This document shows positions 53,458-62,785 of a DNA stretch of 64,000 nt, one piece after another; the first letter of the stretch is position 1, and every line of letters starts with the position of its first letter. The notes beneath the pieces are model-generated. The model searched no databases. It saw only the letters and a program-made list of their open reading frames with translations, and was not told the origin of the DNA. A program made the translations under genes and the position numbers. The stretch is from positions 1 through 64,000 of the forward strand of contig CAZVAD010000001.1 of NCBI GenBank assembly GCA_964624645.1, in the 5' to 3' direction. Source of the stretch: Mariniphaga sp964624645 (GTDB taxonomy: Bacteria > Bacteroidota > Bacteroidia > Bacteroidales > Prolixibacteraceae).

Positions 53458-56070
53458 ATGTTCCGGAAAATTCCGAGTGTTTTCATAATGGTTGTCATGT
53501 CTTTGTGCGTGGGCGCTCAGGATTTTGAATATAATCTGTCTGATGATTCCCTGGTGAATCATTATGCCGGAATCCGGCGGATTTATTACGCCACCCGCAT
53601 TGCGGATGCACCGAAGATTGACGGCAGGTTAGACGATGCATGCTGGCAGGAATCGGGGATATGGGACAGTGGATTCATTCAGCAGATTCCGAACCAGGCG
53701 CAGCCCGCTTCGCAGGAAACACGGATTAAAATCTTATATGATGATCATTATCTGTACGTAGGCATTGCCTGTGATGACAAGGAACCCGAAAAAATCCGCC
53801 GGGTTTTGGGACGGCGCGACATGAACAATGGCGATGTTGCCGGCATAGCGCTGGATACCTATTTTGACAAGCAGACTGCCTTTGAATTTAACGTCACGGC
53901 TGCCGGCCAAAAAGTAGATATGATGCATCTGGGGGAATATGTCTGGGATTTTAACTGGGATGCCGTCTGGGATGGAAAATCATCGGTCGGTGATTCAGCC
54001 TGGTATGCTGAAATACGAATTCCTTTTAATCAGCTGAGATTTGCCCAACGGGATCAGCAAATCTGGGGAATGCACGTCTGGAGATGGATTGACAGACTGA
54101 ACGAGGAGAACCACTGGAAACTTATTCCCGTGGATGCCCCGGGAATGGTTTATATTTTTGGCGAGCTGCGCGGAATTCGTGATATTTCCACCAAAAGGAA
54201 TTTTGAATTTCTTCCGTATTCAAAAATTAAATATGTTCCCGATGCGATTAAGCGGCTGACTCCCGGATTTGGTTTTGACGGCAAAATCGGAGTAACTTCC
54301 GATTTTACGTTGGACTACACCATTAATCCCGACTTTGGTCAGGTTGAAGCGGATCCTTCGGTGCTGAATCTCACCGCTTACGAAGTTTTCTATGACGAAA
54401 AAAGGCCGTTTTTTTTAGAAGGAAATAATATCCTCAATTTCAATGCAGGAAGTGACCTGCTTTTTTATTCGCGGAGAATTGGTGCAGCCCCGGATTATCA
54501 GCCCGGTTTGCAGCCGGGGGAGAAAATGTCCATGCCCGATCAGACTACAATACTGAGCGCCTTAAAACTTACGGGAAAAAATCACGCCGGACTTTCATTG
54601 GGCATAATCAACAGCATGACTGCTGCTGAAAATGCTGCCATTTTTTCAGACAACGGAAACAGAAAAGAGCGGGTTGAGCCTTTTACCAACTATTTTGTGG
54701 GGAGGTTAAAACAGGATTTCAATGACGGAAATACAGCTTTTGGCGGAATGGTAACTTCCGTTGTGCGGAATATCAAAGAAGACCACTTGAATTTTTTACC
54801 GGACAATTCATTTGCCGGAGGAGTTGATTTTTTACATTACTGGAAAAATCGCAAATATTATGTTGATTTCAAGGGGTTTGCATCCAAAGTTTCAGGCAGT
54901 GAGCAGGCCATTGCAAATCTTCAGCTTGATCCCCGCCATCTGTTTCAGCGGGAAGATGCCGGACATCTTGAATATAAGGAAGGATTGACCGGCCTTGAAG
55001 GCTGGGGCGGACAATTGTCCGGGGGAAAAAGTAGCGGCAAATTGAGGCTGGAAGTTGAGCTCGACTGGCGCTCTCCCGGTGTTGAACTGAATGATGTGGG
55101 GTATTTGTGGCAGGCAGACTATATCAATCAGGGGCTGAATTTCCTCTATTGGGTAAATAAGCCAAAAGGTGTGCTGAACAGCTATTATATCAGCTTCGAC
55201 CAAAAGCACAAAAGGAGTTACGGAGGCGAAAAACTTGGAGACGAAATTCATGGAAATGTTCGCTTTCAGTTTAAAAATCTATGGAAACTGGATCTGTTTG
55301 GCAGTCGCGAGTTTTTCAATCTGGACACCCGCGAATTACGCGGTGGTCCTGCACTTCGCAAGGACGGGGAAAATATGGCCCGGCTCTTTCTGCAAACCAA
55401 TCCCAGCAAGGATTTAATTTTGGGCGGCGGTCCTATGGCTACATGGAATGATGATAAAACAGGCCACTCCGAGAACTATATGTTCGTTGTCAGATGGCTG
55501 ATTGCCGGATGGATAAGCTTTGACTCCAACACACAATTTACTAAGACAGTTGACAACAATCAATACGTTGCACAGTCGGATATTGATGGCGTCAGGGAAT
55601 ACATTGTCGGGAAAATAAACCGCAAACTGCTTACCACAACCCTGAGGGCGGAAATTTTTGCCACCCCCGAGCTCTCTTTTCAGTATTACGGAAATCCTTA
55701 TGCAACTGTCGGGAGGTACGAAGATTTCAGAAAAGTGGAACGGGCAAAGTCAGTTCATTTCGCGGAGCGGTTTTCGCCGTTGGCTGTTCAGCAAAACGAA
55801 GGTGAAAGATTTTTGGCAGACGAAAAAGGGAACAATCTGCTGAACCTGGATTTATACAATCCCGATTTTAATTTTCAGGAATTTCGCTCCAACTTTGTGG
55901 CACGCTGGGAATACAAAACCGGTTCAACGCTCTATTTTGTCTGGACAAACACACGAACACGCTACCAAAACGTTTATGAGCCCTCCGTTTTTGAAAGCCT
56001 GAAAGGAATTCACAAAGTTAAAGCTGAAAATGCTTTTATGCTGAAAGTGAGTTTTTGGTTCTCCATTTAA
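53458..56070 (+). CDS. DUF5916 outer-membrane protein with CBM9-like N-domain (paralogue)
   Basis: This 870-residue protein has a signal peptide (VFIMVVMSLCVGAQ), a CBM9-like domain (about 40-230, KIDGRLDDACWQESGIWDSG and YAEIRIPFNQLRF) and the DUF5916 barrel region with TINPDFGQVEADPSVLNLTA and RPFFLEGNNIL. It is larger than the paralogue at 40077 and shares its layout. It might be an outer-membrane protein that binds carbohydrate. The role is unknown. MATE follows. Confidence 0.82.
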   Translation: MFRKIPSVFIMVVMSLCVGAQDFEYNLSDDSLVNHYAGIRRIYYATRIADAPKIDGRLDDACWQESGIWDSGFIQQIPNQAQPASQETRIKILYDDHYLYVGIACDDKEPEKIRRVLGRRDMNNGDVAGIALDTYFDKQTAFEFNVTAAGQKVDMMHLGEYVWDFNWDAVWDGKSSVGDSAWYAEIRIPFNQLRFAQRDQQIWGMHVWRWIDRLNEENHWKLIPVDAPGMVYIFGELRGIRDISTKRNFEFLPYSKIKYVPDAIKRLTPGFGFDGKIGVTSDFTLDYTINPDFGQVEADPSVLNLTAYEVFYDEKRPFFLEGNNILNFNAGSDLLFYSRRIGAAPDYQPGLQPGEKMSMPDQTTILSALKLTGKNHAGLSLGIINSMTAAENAAIFSDNGNRKERVEPFTNYFVGRLKQDFNDGNTAFGGMVTSVVRNIKEDHLNFLPDNSFAGGVDFLHYWKNRKYYVDFKGFASKVSGSEQAIANLQLDPRHLFQREDAGHLEYKEGLTGLEGWGGQLSGGKSSGKLRLEVELDWRSPGVELNDVGYLWQADYINQGLNFLYWVNKPKGVLNSYYISFDQKHKRSYGGEKLGDEIHGNVRFQFKNLWKLDLFGSREFFNLDTRELRGGPALRKDGENMARLFLQTNPSKDLILGGGPMATWNDDKTGHSENYMFVVRWLIAGWISFDSNTQFTKTVDNNQYVAQSDIDGVREYIVGKINRKLLTTTLRAEIFATPELSFQYYGNPYATVGRYEDFRKVERAKSVHFAERFSPLAVQQNEGERFLADEKGNNLLNLDLYNPDFNFQEFRSNFVARWEYKTGSTLYFVWTNTRTRYQNVYEPSVFESLKGIHKVKAENAFMLKVSFWFSI

Positions 56071-56080
56071 TTCATTGACG

Positions 56081-56088
56081 TATCTTTG
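56081..56088 (+). promoter_or_regulatory. -7 box directly before the MATE gene
   Basis: TATCTTTG is an exact TAnnTTTG and ends 5 bases before the ATG at 56094. The transcript would start within a few bases of the start codon, making it leaderless or nearly so. A -33 TTG (56055-56057) is 23 bases upstream. Confidence 0.5.
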
Positions 56089-56093
56089 GCGCC

Positions 56094-57431
56094 ATGAAAA
56101 TGGCGAATTACATACCGTTTTATAAGAGCAATCTACGCCTGGCTGTTCCTGTTATTCTTTCCCATGCAGGTCAAATCACTGTATCACTGGCTGATAATAT
56201 CATGGTGGGGCACGTGGGGACTACCGAGCTTGCGGCGGCAGCTTTTGCGAACAATGTTTTTACTGTCGGGATGTTTTTCGGGATGGGAGTAACCATCGGT
56301 TCCACGCCGCTTATTGGCAGAGCTTTCGGAAACAACCGGATGGAAGAGGTTGTGCAGTGGTTGAAAAATGGGATTTTTACACATTTTCTGACGGCTGTGG
56401 TGCTCTCATTTGCTATGGTGGGTGCCTATTTTTTCCTTCCGCGGATGGGGCAACCTCCCAGTGTGCTGGAGCTTGCAAAACCCTATTATCTGATTTTATG
56501 TGCATCCTATCTGCCGTTTATGCTTTTCTTTTCGATGAAGCAGTTTTTTGAAGGAATCGGAAATACTAAAATTGCAATGCAAATCACTCTGATTTCCAAC
56601 GTGATAAATATTGCAGTGAACTATGTTCTGATTTATGGCAAACTTGGATTTCCGGCGATGGGCCTTGTCGGTGCCGGAATCGGGACTTTGGTGGCCAGAA
56701 TTTCCATGCCGCTGATGTATATCATATACATTCTGCGGATTACCCGCTATAAAAACTACTTTTCACATGCCCACCGCCAGGCTTATAGCATTAAGCGAAT
56801 TTTTGCATTGTTGAAAATCGGAATCCCGGTAGGTTTTCAGATTGTTATTGAGGGATTGACATTCAGCCTTGGCGCTGTGATGATGGGATGGCTTGGTGAA
56901 ACGCCTCTTGCTGCCAATCAGGTTGCAATCGGGCTTGCAAGTTTTTCCTATATGATTTCACTGGGGATTGCGCAGGCAACTACAATCCGGGTGAGTCACC
57001 AGTTGGGAAAAAACAATTATCAATCCTTGAAAATGGCTGTTTATGCTTCCTCGCACATGGTGCTTTTGTTTATGATGTGTATGGGGCTGGTTTTTGTTTT
57101 TGCCCGGAATCACCTTCCGCTGATATTTACCAAAGATGCTGAGGTAGTGGCTGTGGCTGCGCAACTGCTGATTGTGGCTGCAATTTTTCAGGTTTTCGAC
57201 GGGTTGCAGGTTATTATGCTCAGTGCATTGCGGGGAATGGCGGATGTGAGAATTCCCATGTTTATGGCATTTGCATCATATATTCTCGCCGGAATTCCGT
57301 CGGGATACCTTTTTGCTTTTCTGATGAATGTCGGACCAACGGGGATTTGGTATGGCTATCTTTTGGGATTGGGGTTTGCCGGATTTTTATTCTTTTTTCG
57401 CTTTAAACATAATATTACCGGGAAAGCATAA
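56094..57431 (+). CDS. MATE-family efflux transporter
   Basis: This 445-residue protein has about 12 membrane segments in two repeats, characteristic of NorM/DinF-type exporters: VSLADNIMVGHVGTTELAAA in helix 1-2, and LGETPLAANQVAIGLASFSY in the second half. Exports drugs or metabolites using Na+ or H+. Start is ATG at 56094 (or at 56100). Confidence 0.92.
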   Translation: MKMANYIPFYKSNLRLAVPVILSHAGQITVSLADNIMVGHVGTTELAAAAFANNVFTVGMFFGMGVTIGSTPLIGRAFGNNRMEEVVQWLKNGIFTHFLTAVVLSFAMVGAYFFLPRMGQPPSVLELAKPYYLILCASYLPFMLFFSMKQFFEGIGNTKIAMQITLISNVINIAVNYVLIYGKLGFPAMGLVGAGIGTLVARISMPLMYIIYILRITRYKNYFSHAHRQAYSIKRIFALLKIGIPVGFQIVIEGLTFSLGAVMMGWLGETPLAANQVAIGLASFSYMISLGIAQATTIRVSHQLGKNNYQSLKMAVYASSHMVLLFMMCMGLVFVFARNHLPLIFTKDAEVVAVAAQLLIVAAIFQVFDGLQVIMLSALRGMADVRIPMFMAFASYILAGIPSGYLFAFLMNVGPTGIWYGYLLGLGFAGFLFFFRFKHNITGKA

Positions 57432-57850
57432 AAAAAGGGTTATCGTTAAGAAAGATAACCCGATTGTTCACAATTTAGTTAGACCTGTACAAATATTGGT
57501 TTAACAGAGAAAAGGTAGTGCTACAAGTAATATTCTATTTACATTGTCTTAAAACTGTGCTAATATAGCATTAAATTAAGTTAATTGTGAAATAAAATTA
57601 AAAAATTATTAATAAATGTTAACAGAAAACTTTTTGTATTTTGTATAACGCTGATACATAAGATAATAAAAAACTGGCGATTAGGCCTGGAAAAAACCGG
57701 TTTTTTTGAATCTTGCACAATAATTTTCTGAAAAACAAAAACTTTTTAAAACTTTTTAAAAGAATATCTTAAAAAAGATTAAATTATGCGGATTGTTAAA
57801 ATCTATATTCCTGAAGTTTTTGGCAGACAAAACAATTAATTAAGCAGTTT
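57432..57850. other. 419-base gap with hairpins and AT-rich repeat
   Basis: It contains the hairpin at 57437-57461, a 16-base self-complementary run (AAAAAACCGGTTTTTT, 57691-57706) and a two-copy 10-base tandem repeat (ACTTTTTAAA, 57741-57760). No gene is seen. The promoter of the gene at 57851 should be in this gap but has no exact -7 box. Confidence 0.4.
57437..57461. terminator. Terminator-like hairpin after the MATE gene
   Basis: GGGTTATC (57437-57444) pairs exactly with GATAACCC (57454-57461) around a 9-base loop. It is preceded by an A-run but not followed by a strong T-run on the plus strand, so it might be a weak or processing terminator. Confidence 0.4.
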
Positions 57851-58858
57851 ATGAGACTCCTTTCATTATTTATCGGGATTCTGTTCTTTTTACCGGTGTG
57901 TTTTGCAAAAGCACAATATTATTCCTTGCAGGTGGTTATCCAGAATCAGCCGGATAAACCTGTGGTTTTGGGAACGGTTTCGGGTGAAGAATTCACCCCT
58001 CTTGATACCCTCTCTCTTGAAAAAAATGGTGCCAACAGCTTGACGAAAATGGTGCGTTACGAATTTCCGAAGGATGCTGTATGTGGAATGTACCGTCTGA
58101 TTTTTGGCCAGACGACCTATGCGCTGGTTATGGATGAACCGCCTCAGCAGCTTGATTTCATTTTCAACAATGAAACCATAGTCTTTGAAACGGATTATAA
58201 TAATCCCGAAGGCAGCCTGAAAATTTCACAATCGGAAGAGAACAGGGTCTGGTTTGATTTTCTGAAAAAAGAAAAAGTACTCCGGGAACAATTCAGGCAG
58301 ATTGAAAAAAGTATTGATTTTCATCATTCTGAAGTGAGCAGACTAAAATCCTCTTCACTTCCATCGGCTGAGGCAGAGTCGGTGCTGAGTGGAAAGGCCA
58401 ACGAGTTTAATCAGCTGCAGCTTGAGCGTGAGGGGTTTATAAAGAAGATAGTTGATGAAAATGAAAAACTGCTTGTTTCCCGCTTCATCAATTTATACCG
58501 CGAACCTTTCCGGGATGCTTTTCTGAATCCGGCAGAACGTCTGGCGCATTTTCAGCGGGAATATTTCACTTTTGTTGATTTCAATGATGAAACGCTGATT
58601 TATTCATCAGTTTTGACCGATAAGATTTTCGATTATTTATTGACATGGAACAATCCGGGGCTGAAAAGAGAGCAGCGTGAAATTGCATATATTAAAGCTG
58701 TTAATGGCCTGATGTCAAACCTGTCGCCGGAAAAAGGTCAGATTAATGATAAAATGAAAAAATTTGTTCTGGACTATCTCAAAACAGGTTTCAACAGGCT
58801 GGGAATGGAAAGTATTGTTACCTATATTTCGGAAAGATATCCGGAAAATAAATGGTGA
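57851..58858 (+). CDS. Exported TlpA-like N-domain protein without thioredoxin
   Basis: This 335-residue protein has a signal peptide (LFIGILFFLPVCFAKAQ) and an N-terminal beta region with the look of DUF4369 (VVIQNQPDKPVVLGTVSGEE, TPLDTLSLEKNG). A helical middle follows (KVLREQFRQIEKSIDFHHSE). In most such Bacteroidota proteins a thioredoxin/redoxin domain follows, but here the protein stops at about 335 (ISERYPENKW) with no CxxC. No frameshifted thioredoxin domain is seen downstream. The role is unknown. Confidence 0.65.
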   Translation: MRLLSLFIGILFFLPVCFAKAQYYSLQVVIQNQPDKPVVLGTVSGEEFTPLDTLSLEKNGANSLTKMVRYEFPKDAVCGMYRLIFGQTTYALVMDEPPQQLDFIFNNETIVFETDYNNPEGSLKISQSEENRVWFDFLKKEKVLREQFRQIEKSIDFHHSEVSRLKSSSLPSAEAESVLSGKANEFNQLQLEREGFIKKIVDENEKLLVSRFINLYREPFRDAFLNPAERLAHFQREYFTFVDFNDETLIYSSVLTDKIFDYLLTWNNPGLKREQREIAYIKAVNGLMSNLSPEKGQINDKMKKFVLDYLKTGFNRLGMESIVTYISERYPENKW

Positions 58859-58947
58859 CTACCGAAAGTCCGGTTGTGGCAATTTTAGTGTTTTCGGTGA
58901 AATAAAATATAGAGAGACACGCTTTTAAACATTATAAAATTTCAGGT

Positions 58948-59940
58948 ATGAGTAAGGTATATAACTGGGCTGTTTTGGGTTGCGGACGTATCGCCAAAAA
59001 ATTCAGCAGCGATTTGAAGCTGCTGCCAAATGCCCGTCTTTATGCGGCGGCTTCGCGCGATTTGACAAGAGCGCAGGATTTTGTCCGTGAAAATGGTTTT
59101 GAAAAAGCTTATGGCAGCTACGAAGAGATGGTTTCCGATCCCTTGGTGGATATTGTGTATGTGGCAACGCCACATTCGCATCATTATGAGCACACATTGC
59201 TTTGCCTGAAGAATAAAAAAGCCGTTTTGTGCGAGAAAGCCTTTGCTATCAACAAGCGGGAAGCGGAGGAGATGGTTGCCTGCGCGAAAGAGCACAACAC
59301 CTTTTTGATGGAGGCATTCTGGACCATGTTCCAGCCAAGTTATACCAAAGCCATGGAAATTATCCGTTCAGGCGAGCTTGGCAAACTCCGGGTTGTGCGT
59401 TCTGATTTTGCATTCAAAGGATTTTTTGACCCGCAAAAGCGATTGTACAACGTTGCTTTAGGTGGCGGTTCACTGCTTGATATCGGGATTTATCCGGTGT
59501 TTGCGGCGCTCACTTCCCTTGGGAAGCCCGAAGCCATTAAGACTTTTGCCGATTTCAGTTCCACCGGTTCCGAAGAATCCATCAGTATCCTTTTTAGCTA
59601 TGAAAATGGCGAAATGGCCAATCTCACTTCAAGCTTTGCGGCTTATTCGCCAACTCAAACCGAATACTGGTTTGAAAAAGGGTATATGATTTTGAATCCC
59701 AGGTGGTTTACACCGACAAATATCACGCTTTGGAAAGAGGGTGCAGAAGTCCAGACTTTTCCATCGGAGCACAGGCAGGGATTTGGTTATCAGTATGAAG
59801 CGGCTCATGTAATGGACTGCCTCGACAGCGGAAAAATTGAAAGCGACAGAATGCCCTGGCAGCTGAGCCTTGATTTGATGGAGACCCTGGATCGGATCCG
59901 TGCGGATGCAGGAATCGTTTTTCCGGAACACGATTCCTGA
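58948..59940 (+). CDS. Gfo/Idh/MocA-family oxidoreductase
   Basis: This 330-residue cytosolic protein has an N-terminal Rossmann NAD(P)-binding domain (NWAVLGCGRIAKKF) and a C-terminal substrate domain (GALGGGSLLDIGIYP-like segment). The dehydrogenase lysine motif is CEKAFAINKREAEEM. Relatives oxidise sugars, inositols or dihydrodiols. It is convergent with the exported sugar-processing operon and may use its products. Confidence 0.88.
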   Translation: MSKVYNWAVLGCGRIAKKFSSDLKLLPNARLYAAASRDLTRAQDFVRENGFEKAYGSYEEMVSDPLVDIVYVATPHSHHYEHTLLCLKNKKAVLCEKAFAINKREAEEMVACAKEHNTFLMEAFWTMFQPSYTKAMEIIRSGELGKLRVVRSDFAFKGFFDPQKRLYNVALGGGSLLDIGIYPVFAALTSLGKPEAIKTFADFSSTGSEESISILFSYENGEMANLTSSFAAYSPTQTEYWFEKGYMILNPRWFTPTNITLWKEGAEVQTFPSEHRQGFGYQYEAAHVMDCLDSGKIESDRMPWQLSLDLMETLDRIRADAGIVFPEHDS

Positions 59941-59975
59941 AAAAGTCCGGGTTCCACACCGGGAGAGATGAAAAA

Positions 59976-60004
59976 AACCCGGAAGTTTATAAAACTGCCG
60001 GGTT
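59976..60004. terminator. Bidirectional terminator between oxidoreductase and isomerase operon
   Basis: AACCCGG (59976-59982) pairs with CCGGGTT (59998-60004), continued by AGTTT/AAACT after one mismatch. On the minus strand a T-run follows (TTTTTTT at 59977-59971), ending the leftward operon. Confidence 0.65.
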
Positions 60005-60025
60005 AAGCTTTTCAAAGGATTCGCA

Positions 60026-60940
60026 TTACAGCAATGCGATGATTCTGTCCATCCTTTCTGAAATATCTTTCAGCCGGTTTCTATCGCCACCACCGACTTC
60101 AGCTGTCAGCCAGCCTCCTTTGTGATTGATTTCACGGATTGATTGCATAACCACCGGCCAGTTGTTGTCGCCTTCGAGAAGTTCCACGCCAAATCCTTTG
60201 CGCAACCCCTCTTCGTTCATTATTTTCCGGCTGAACTCCTTGATGTGAAGTTTCATGATCCGGTTGTTCAATGTTTTGATCCAGTGCTCAGGCCACCCAT
60301 AGCGCAAAATATTTCCGATATCGAAATACCAGCCGATCAGCGGATGGTTGATTTCATCCACAAACCGTTTGGCTTCCAACGGGCTCAGGAGAAAGTTGTT
60401 CCACACATTTTCCACGGCAATCTGCATTCCTGTTTTTTCAGCATAAGGGATTAATTTGCGGAATGAATCCAGAGCAGTTATGTAAGCCTGTTCGTAGGAT
60501 ACATTTTCGTTGACCACCCCGGGGACCACCAAAACCGTATCGCCGCCAAATGCTTTCACCTCTTCCAGTGATTTGGCCACAGATTTTATACACTCCTCCC
60601 GCACCTGCGGATCGGGGTCGGAGAGCGGCTTTTGCCAGTGATCCTTGTTCACCACGCTGGGCAGTTCAATGCCCGATTTTTCCTTTGCACTCAAAACCTC
60701 TGAAATATTGAAGTCCACCGGACTGTTCAGCTCAACTCCGTCAAACCCCAGGTCTTTCACGAGTTTGAATTTATCCACGAGAGATAAATCCTCCTTAATC
60801 ATTCCAAAACCCAACCCTTTTTTCAGCGTTACCTTGCCGGCAGGACTTTTTTGGGCAGCTTTCGCAGTCATCAGCGGAGCTGACATTACAGATGCGCCGG
60901 TAATCAGGGAAGCAGTTCGGATAAAATTTTTTCTGTTCAT
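60026..60940 (-). CDS. Exported sugar-phosphate-isomerase-like TIM barrel
   Basis: This 304-residue xylose-isomerase-like TIM-barrel protein (AP-endonuclease family 2) has the N-terminus MNRKNFIRTASLITGASVMS, a Tat-like export signal (RKNFIR). The domain features include GFDGVELNSPVDF, AVENVWNNF, and YFDIGNILRYGWPEHW and HIKEF, which hold metal ligands in this fold. Such proteins isomerise or epimerise sugars. Export is unusual for a phosphate-sugar enzyme. It is third in the leftward operon, 28 bases after the second TIM barrel. Confidence 0.82.
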   Translation of the reverse strand: MNRKNFIRTASLITGASVMSAPLMTAKAAQKSPAGKVTLKKGLGFGMIKEDLSLVDKFKLVKDLGFDGVELNSPVDFNISEVLSAKEKSGIELPSVVNKDHWQKPLSDPDPQVREECIKSVAKSLEEVKAFGGDTVLVVPGVVNENVSYEQAYITALDSFRKLIPYAEKTGMQIAVENVWNNFLLSPLEAKRFVDEINHPLIGWYFDIGNILRYGWPEHWIKTLNNRIMKLHIKEFSRKIMNEEGLRKGFGVELLEGDNNWPVVMQSIREINHKGGWLTAEVGGGDRNRLKDISERMDRIIALL

Positions 60941-60968
60941 TTTACTATTTGTATTAAATTAAATAATC

Positions 60969-61847
60969 CTATAAATTCAAATATTTTTGCAACAAAGCTT
61001 TTCCCTGTCGGATTGCGTCCCTTCCGCTGGATTCGATTCCATACCAGCCCCGGTAGCCCGCATCGTATGACATTTTTATCATTTGTGCAGACATCTCTTC
61101 GGTGGGTTGGTTGCGATAGGAGAGCCCGCCTGCATACGGAAGCATTTTCCGGAGATATTCTATGTGGTCAAAATCGGGCCCCGGCTCCCGCCAGTCGGGA
61201 TAGGAACCAAAGTACAAGTTATCAACCTCTTCCATCAGCGCCACCATCCAGTCGGCATCATTGGAAAGTCCGCCATGGTTTTCAATGAGAACGCTGATGT
61301 TTGCCGGAATGGCATATTCCAGCATCATATTATAGGTTTCGGCAGCCCATTTCAGCGCTTCGTCCTTGGGCGCATCTTTCGGTCCCCTGCAGTTTGTACG
61401 GATGGCATGGCAACCAAGATAAGCGGCAATGTCAATCCATTTCTGATGGTTAATGACGGTTTGCTTTCTGTCCTCCTTCGATGGAGTGCAGGTCTCACCT
61501 TCATCATCCACCATGATGAGTACCATTTTTACGCCGTGGTTGTCAGCATTTCGTTTTAAGGTGTTTAGGTATCTGATGGTTGGGGCTTCAAACAGTGTGT
61601 TTACAAACTCAATTCCGTTGATGTCAAAATCCTCGCGGGCAATTTTTGGGAAATCCAGGGTTTTCCAGACTCCTTTATGCACCTCGTTAACCAACGCCCA
61701 TTGTGCAATGGAGATGTCGTTGGTAACCATCCGGGGTGTGGAACTGCCTTTTGCAGAAGAAACTGCCCAAGGTGCAATGACTCCGGCTGCACTTGCAAGC
61801 GCTGATTTATAAAGAAAATTTCTCCGGTTAATTTTGTGATTTGTCAT
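60969..61847 (-). CDS. Exported sugar-isomerase-like TIM barrel with Tat signal
   Basis: This 292-residue protein carries a twin-arginine motif (NRRNFLYKSALASAAGVIAP) followed by a xylose-isomerase-like barrel: FDINGIEFVNTLFE, VLIENHGGLSNDADWMVAL, and GSYPDWREPG, ending GYRGWYGIESSGRDAIRQG. Folded, metal-bearing cargo is typical of Tat. It is second in the operon, with the PIG-L gene upstream. Confidence 0.82.
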   Translation of the reverse strand: MTNHKINRRNFLYKSALASAAGVIAPWAVSSAKGSSTPRMVTNDISIAQWALVNEVHKGVWKTLDFPKIAREDFDINGIEFVNTLFEAPTIRYLNTLKRNADNHGVKMVLIMVDDEGETCTPSKEDRKQTVINHQKWIDIAAYLGCHAIRTNCRGPKDAPKDEALKWAAETYNMMLEYAIPANISVLIENHGGLSNDADWMVALMEEVDNLYFGSYPDWREPGPDFDHIEYLRKMLPYAGGLSYRNQPTEEMSAQMIKMSYDAGYRGWYGIESSGRDAIRQGKALLQKYLNL

Positions 61848-61912
61848 GCCAAAAAATGAATTGATTAAATTGTGGTAAATTTATGCTTGTTATTTATAAT
61901 CCCCAAATTCTG

Positions 61913-62785
61913 TTAGTCATTGAGCATGGGAAAAAGTCGTTTTATCTCTTCTTTGTCGGGATACCTGCCATATTCGCATATTTCAAATGCTTCAGCATAG
62001 GAAATCCGGCTTCCCCTTTCTTCGCCATACCATTGTTTTAATGAATTTCTGACATCGGAACTGATGGGAAATATCCAGTTGTTTTTGAGCCATTCCAATT
62101 TCCCTGCTTCTGTTTTTGGCAGAGAATCAAGCTCACCGTCAATCCAGGGCAGCCATTCAAAAAACTGGGACTTGTGTGCTGACATGGCATATACCTTTTC
62201 ATCAATGACATCGGAAATGTCTATTGCAATATCCGGCTGGAAAGGATATGGTTTTGTGAATCCGTCCTGTGCATATAAAAATACCGGATTTTTTTGCAGT
62301 GGAGGCGTGTCGGGCGCCACATTGGGAACAATTACCATGTATGCAGCATCCTGAACCAGAATTGATGTGTTCCGGTGGTCGGGATGATAGTCATTCGGGC
62401 GTGGCCCAATAACCACGTCGGCATTCCACTCCCTGATCAGGCGGATAACCTGATGGCGCACATGAAGCTCCGGCATCAGCTCGCCGTCATGATTATCAAG
62501 CACGACATACTTTACGCCAAATCTTTTGCCTGCTTCTTCTGCCTCTTTCATCCGGACTTTAGCCAGTGCGCCGCCGCCCATTTCGTGATGTCCGGCATCG
62601 CCGTTGGTGAGTGATACAAAAAGGACATTGTGGCCAAGTCTGGAAAACTTGATGGCTGTTCCGCCGGCAACTTCATCGCAATCATCAGGATGCGATCCAA
62701 TAACAACAATATTCAGTTTGTTGCTTTGTGCGGAAACATTCAGCAGAAATATAAAAAGGAACAAGGCAGTCAAAATTTGTTTCAT
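61913..62785 (-). CDS. Exported PIG-L-family deacetylase
   Basis: This 290-residue protein has a signal peptide (ILTALFLFIFLLNVSAQ) and the PIG-L zinc motif GSHPDDCDEVAGG (H32, D34, D35) with the partner HPDH in RPNDYHPDHRNTS. Family members remove acetyl from N-acetylglucosamine-type sugars. It is first in an operon with two exported TIM barrels, separated by 65 bases. Confidence 0.88.
   Translation of the reverse strand: MKQILTALFLFIFLLNVSAQSNKLNIVVIGSHPDDCDEVAGGTAIKFSRLGHNVLFVSLTNGDAGHHEMGGGALAKVRMKEAEEAGKRFGVKYVVLDNHDGELMPELHVRHQVIRLIREWNADVVIGPRPNDYHPDHRNTSILVQDAAYMVIVPNVAPDTPPLQKNPVFLYAQDGFTKPYPFQPDIAIDISDVIDEKVYAMSAHKSQFFEWLPWIDGELDSLPKTEAGKLEWLKNNWIFPISSDVRNSLKQWYGEERGSRISYAEAFEICEYGRYPDKEEIKRLFPMLND

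Noticed and set aside
57741..57760. Two-copy 10-base tandem repeat ACTTTTTAAA
   Set aside because: Too short and too AT-rich to be meaningful. No sign of a larger array, so no CRISPR or satellite call.
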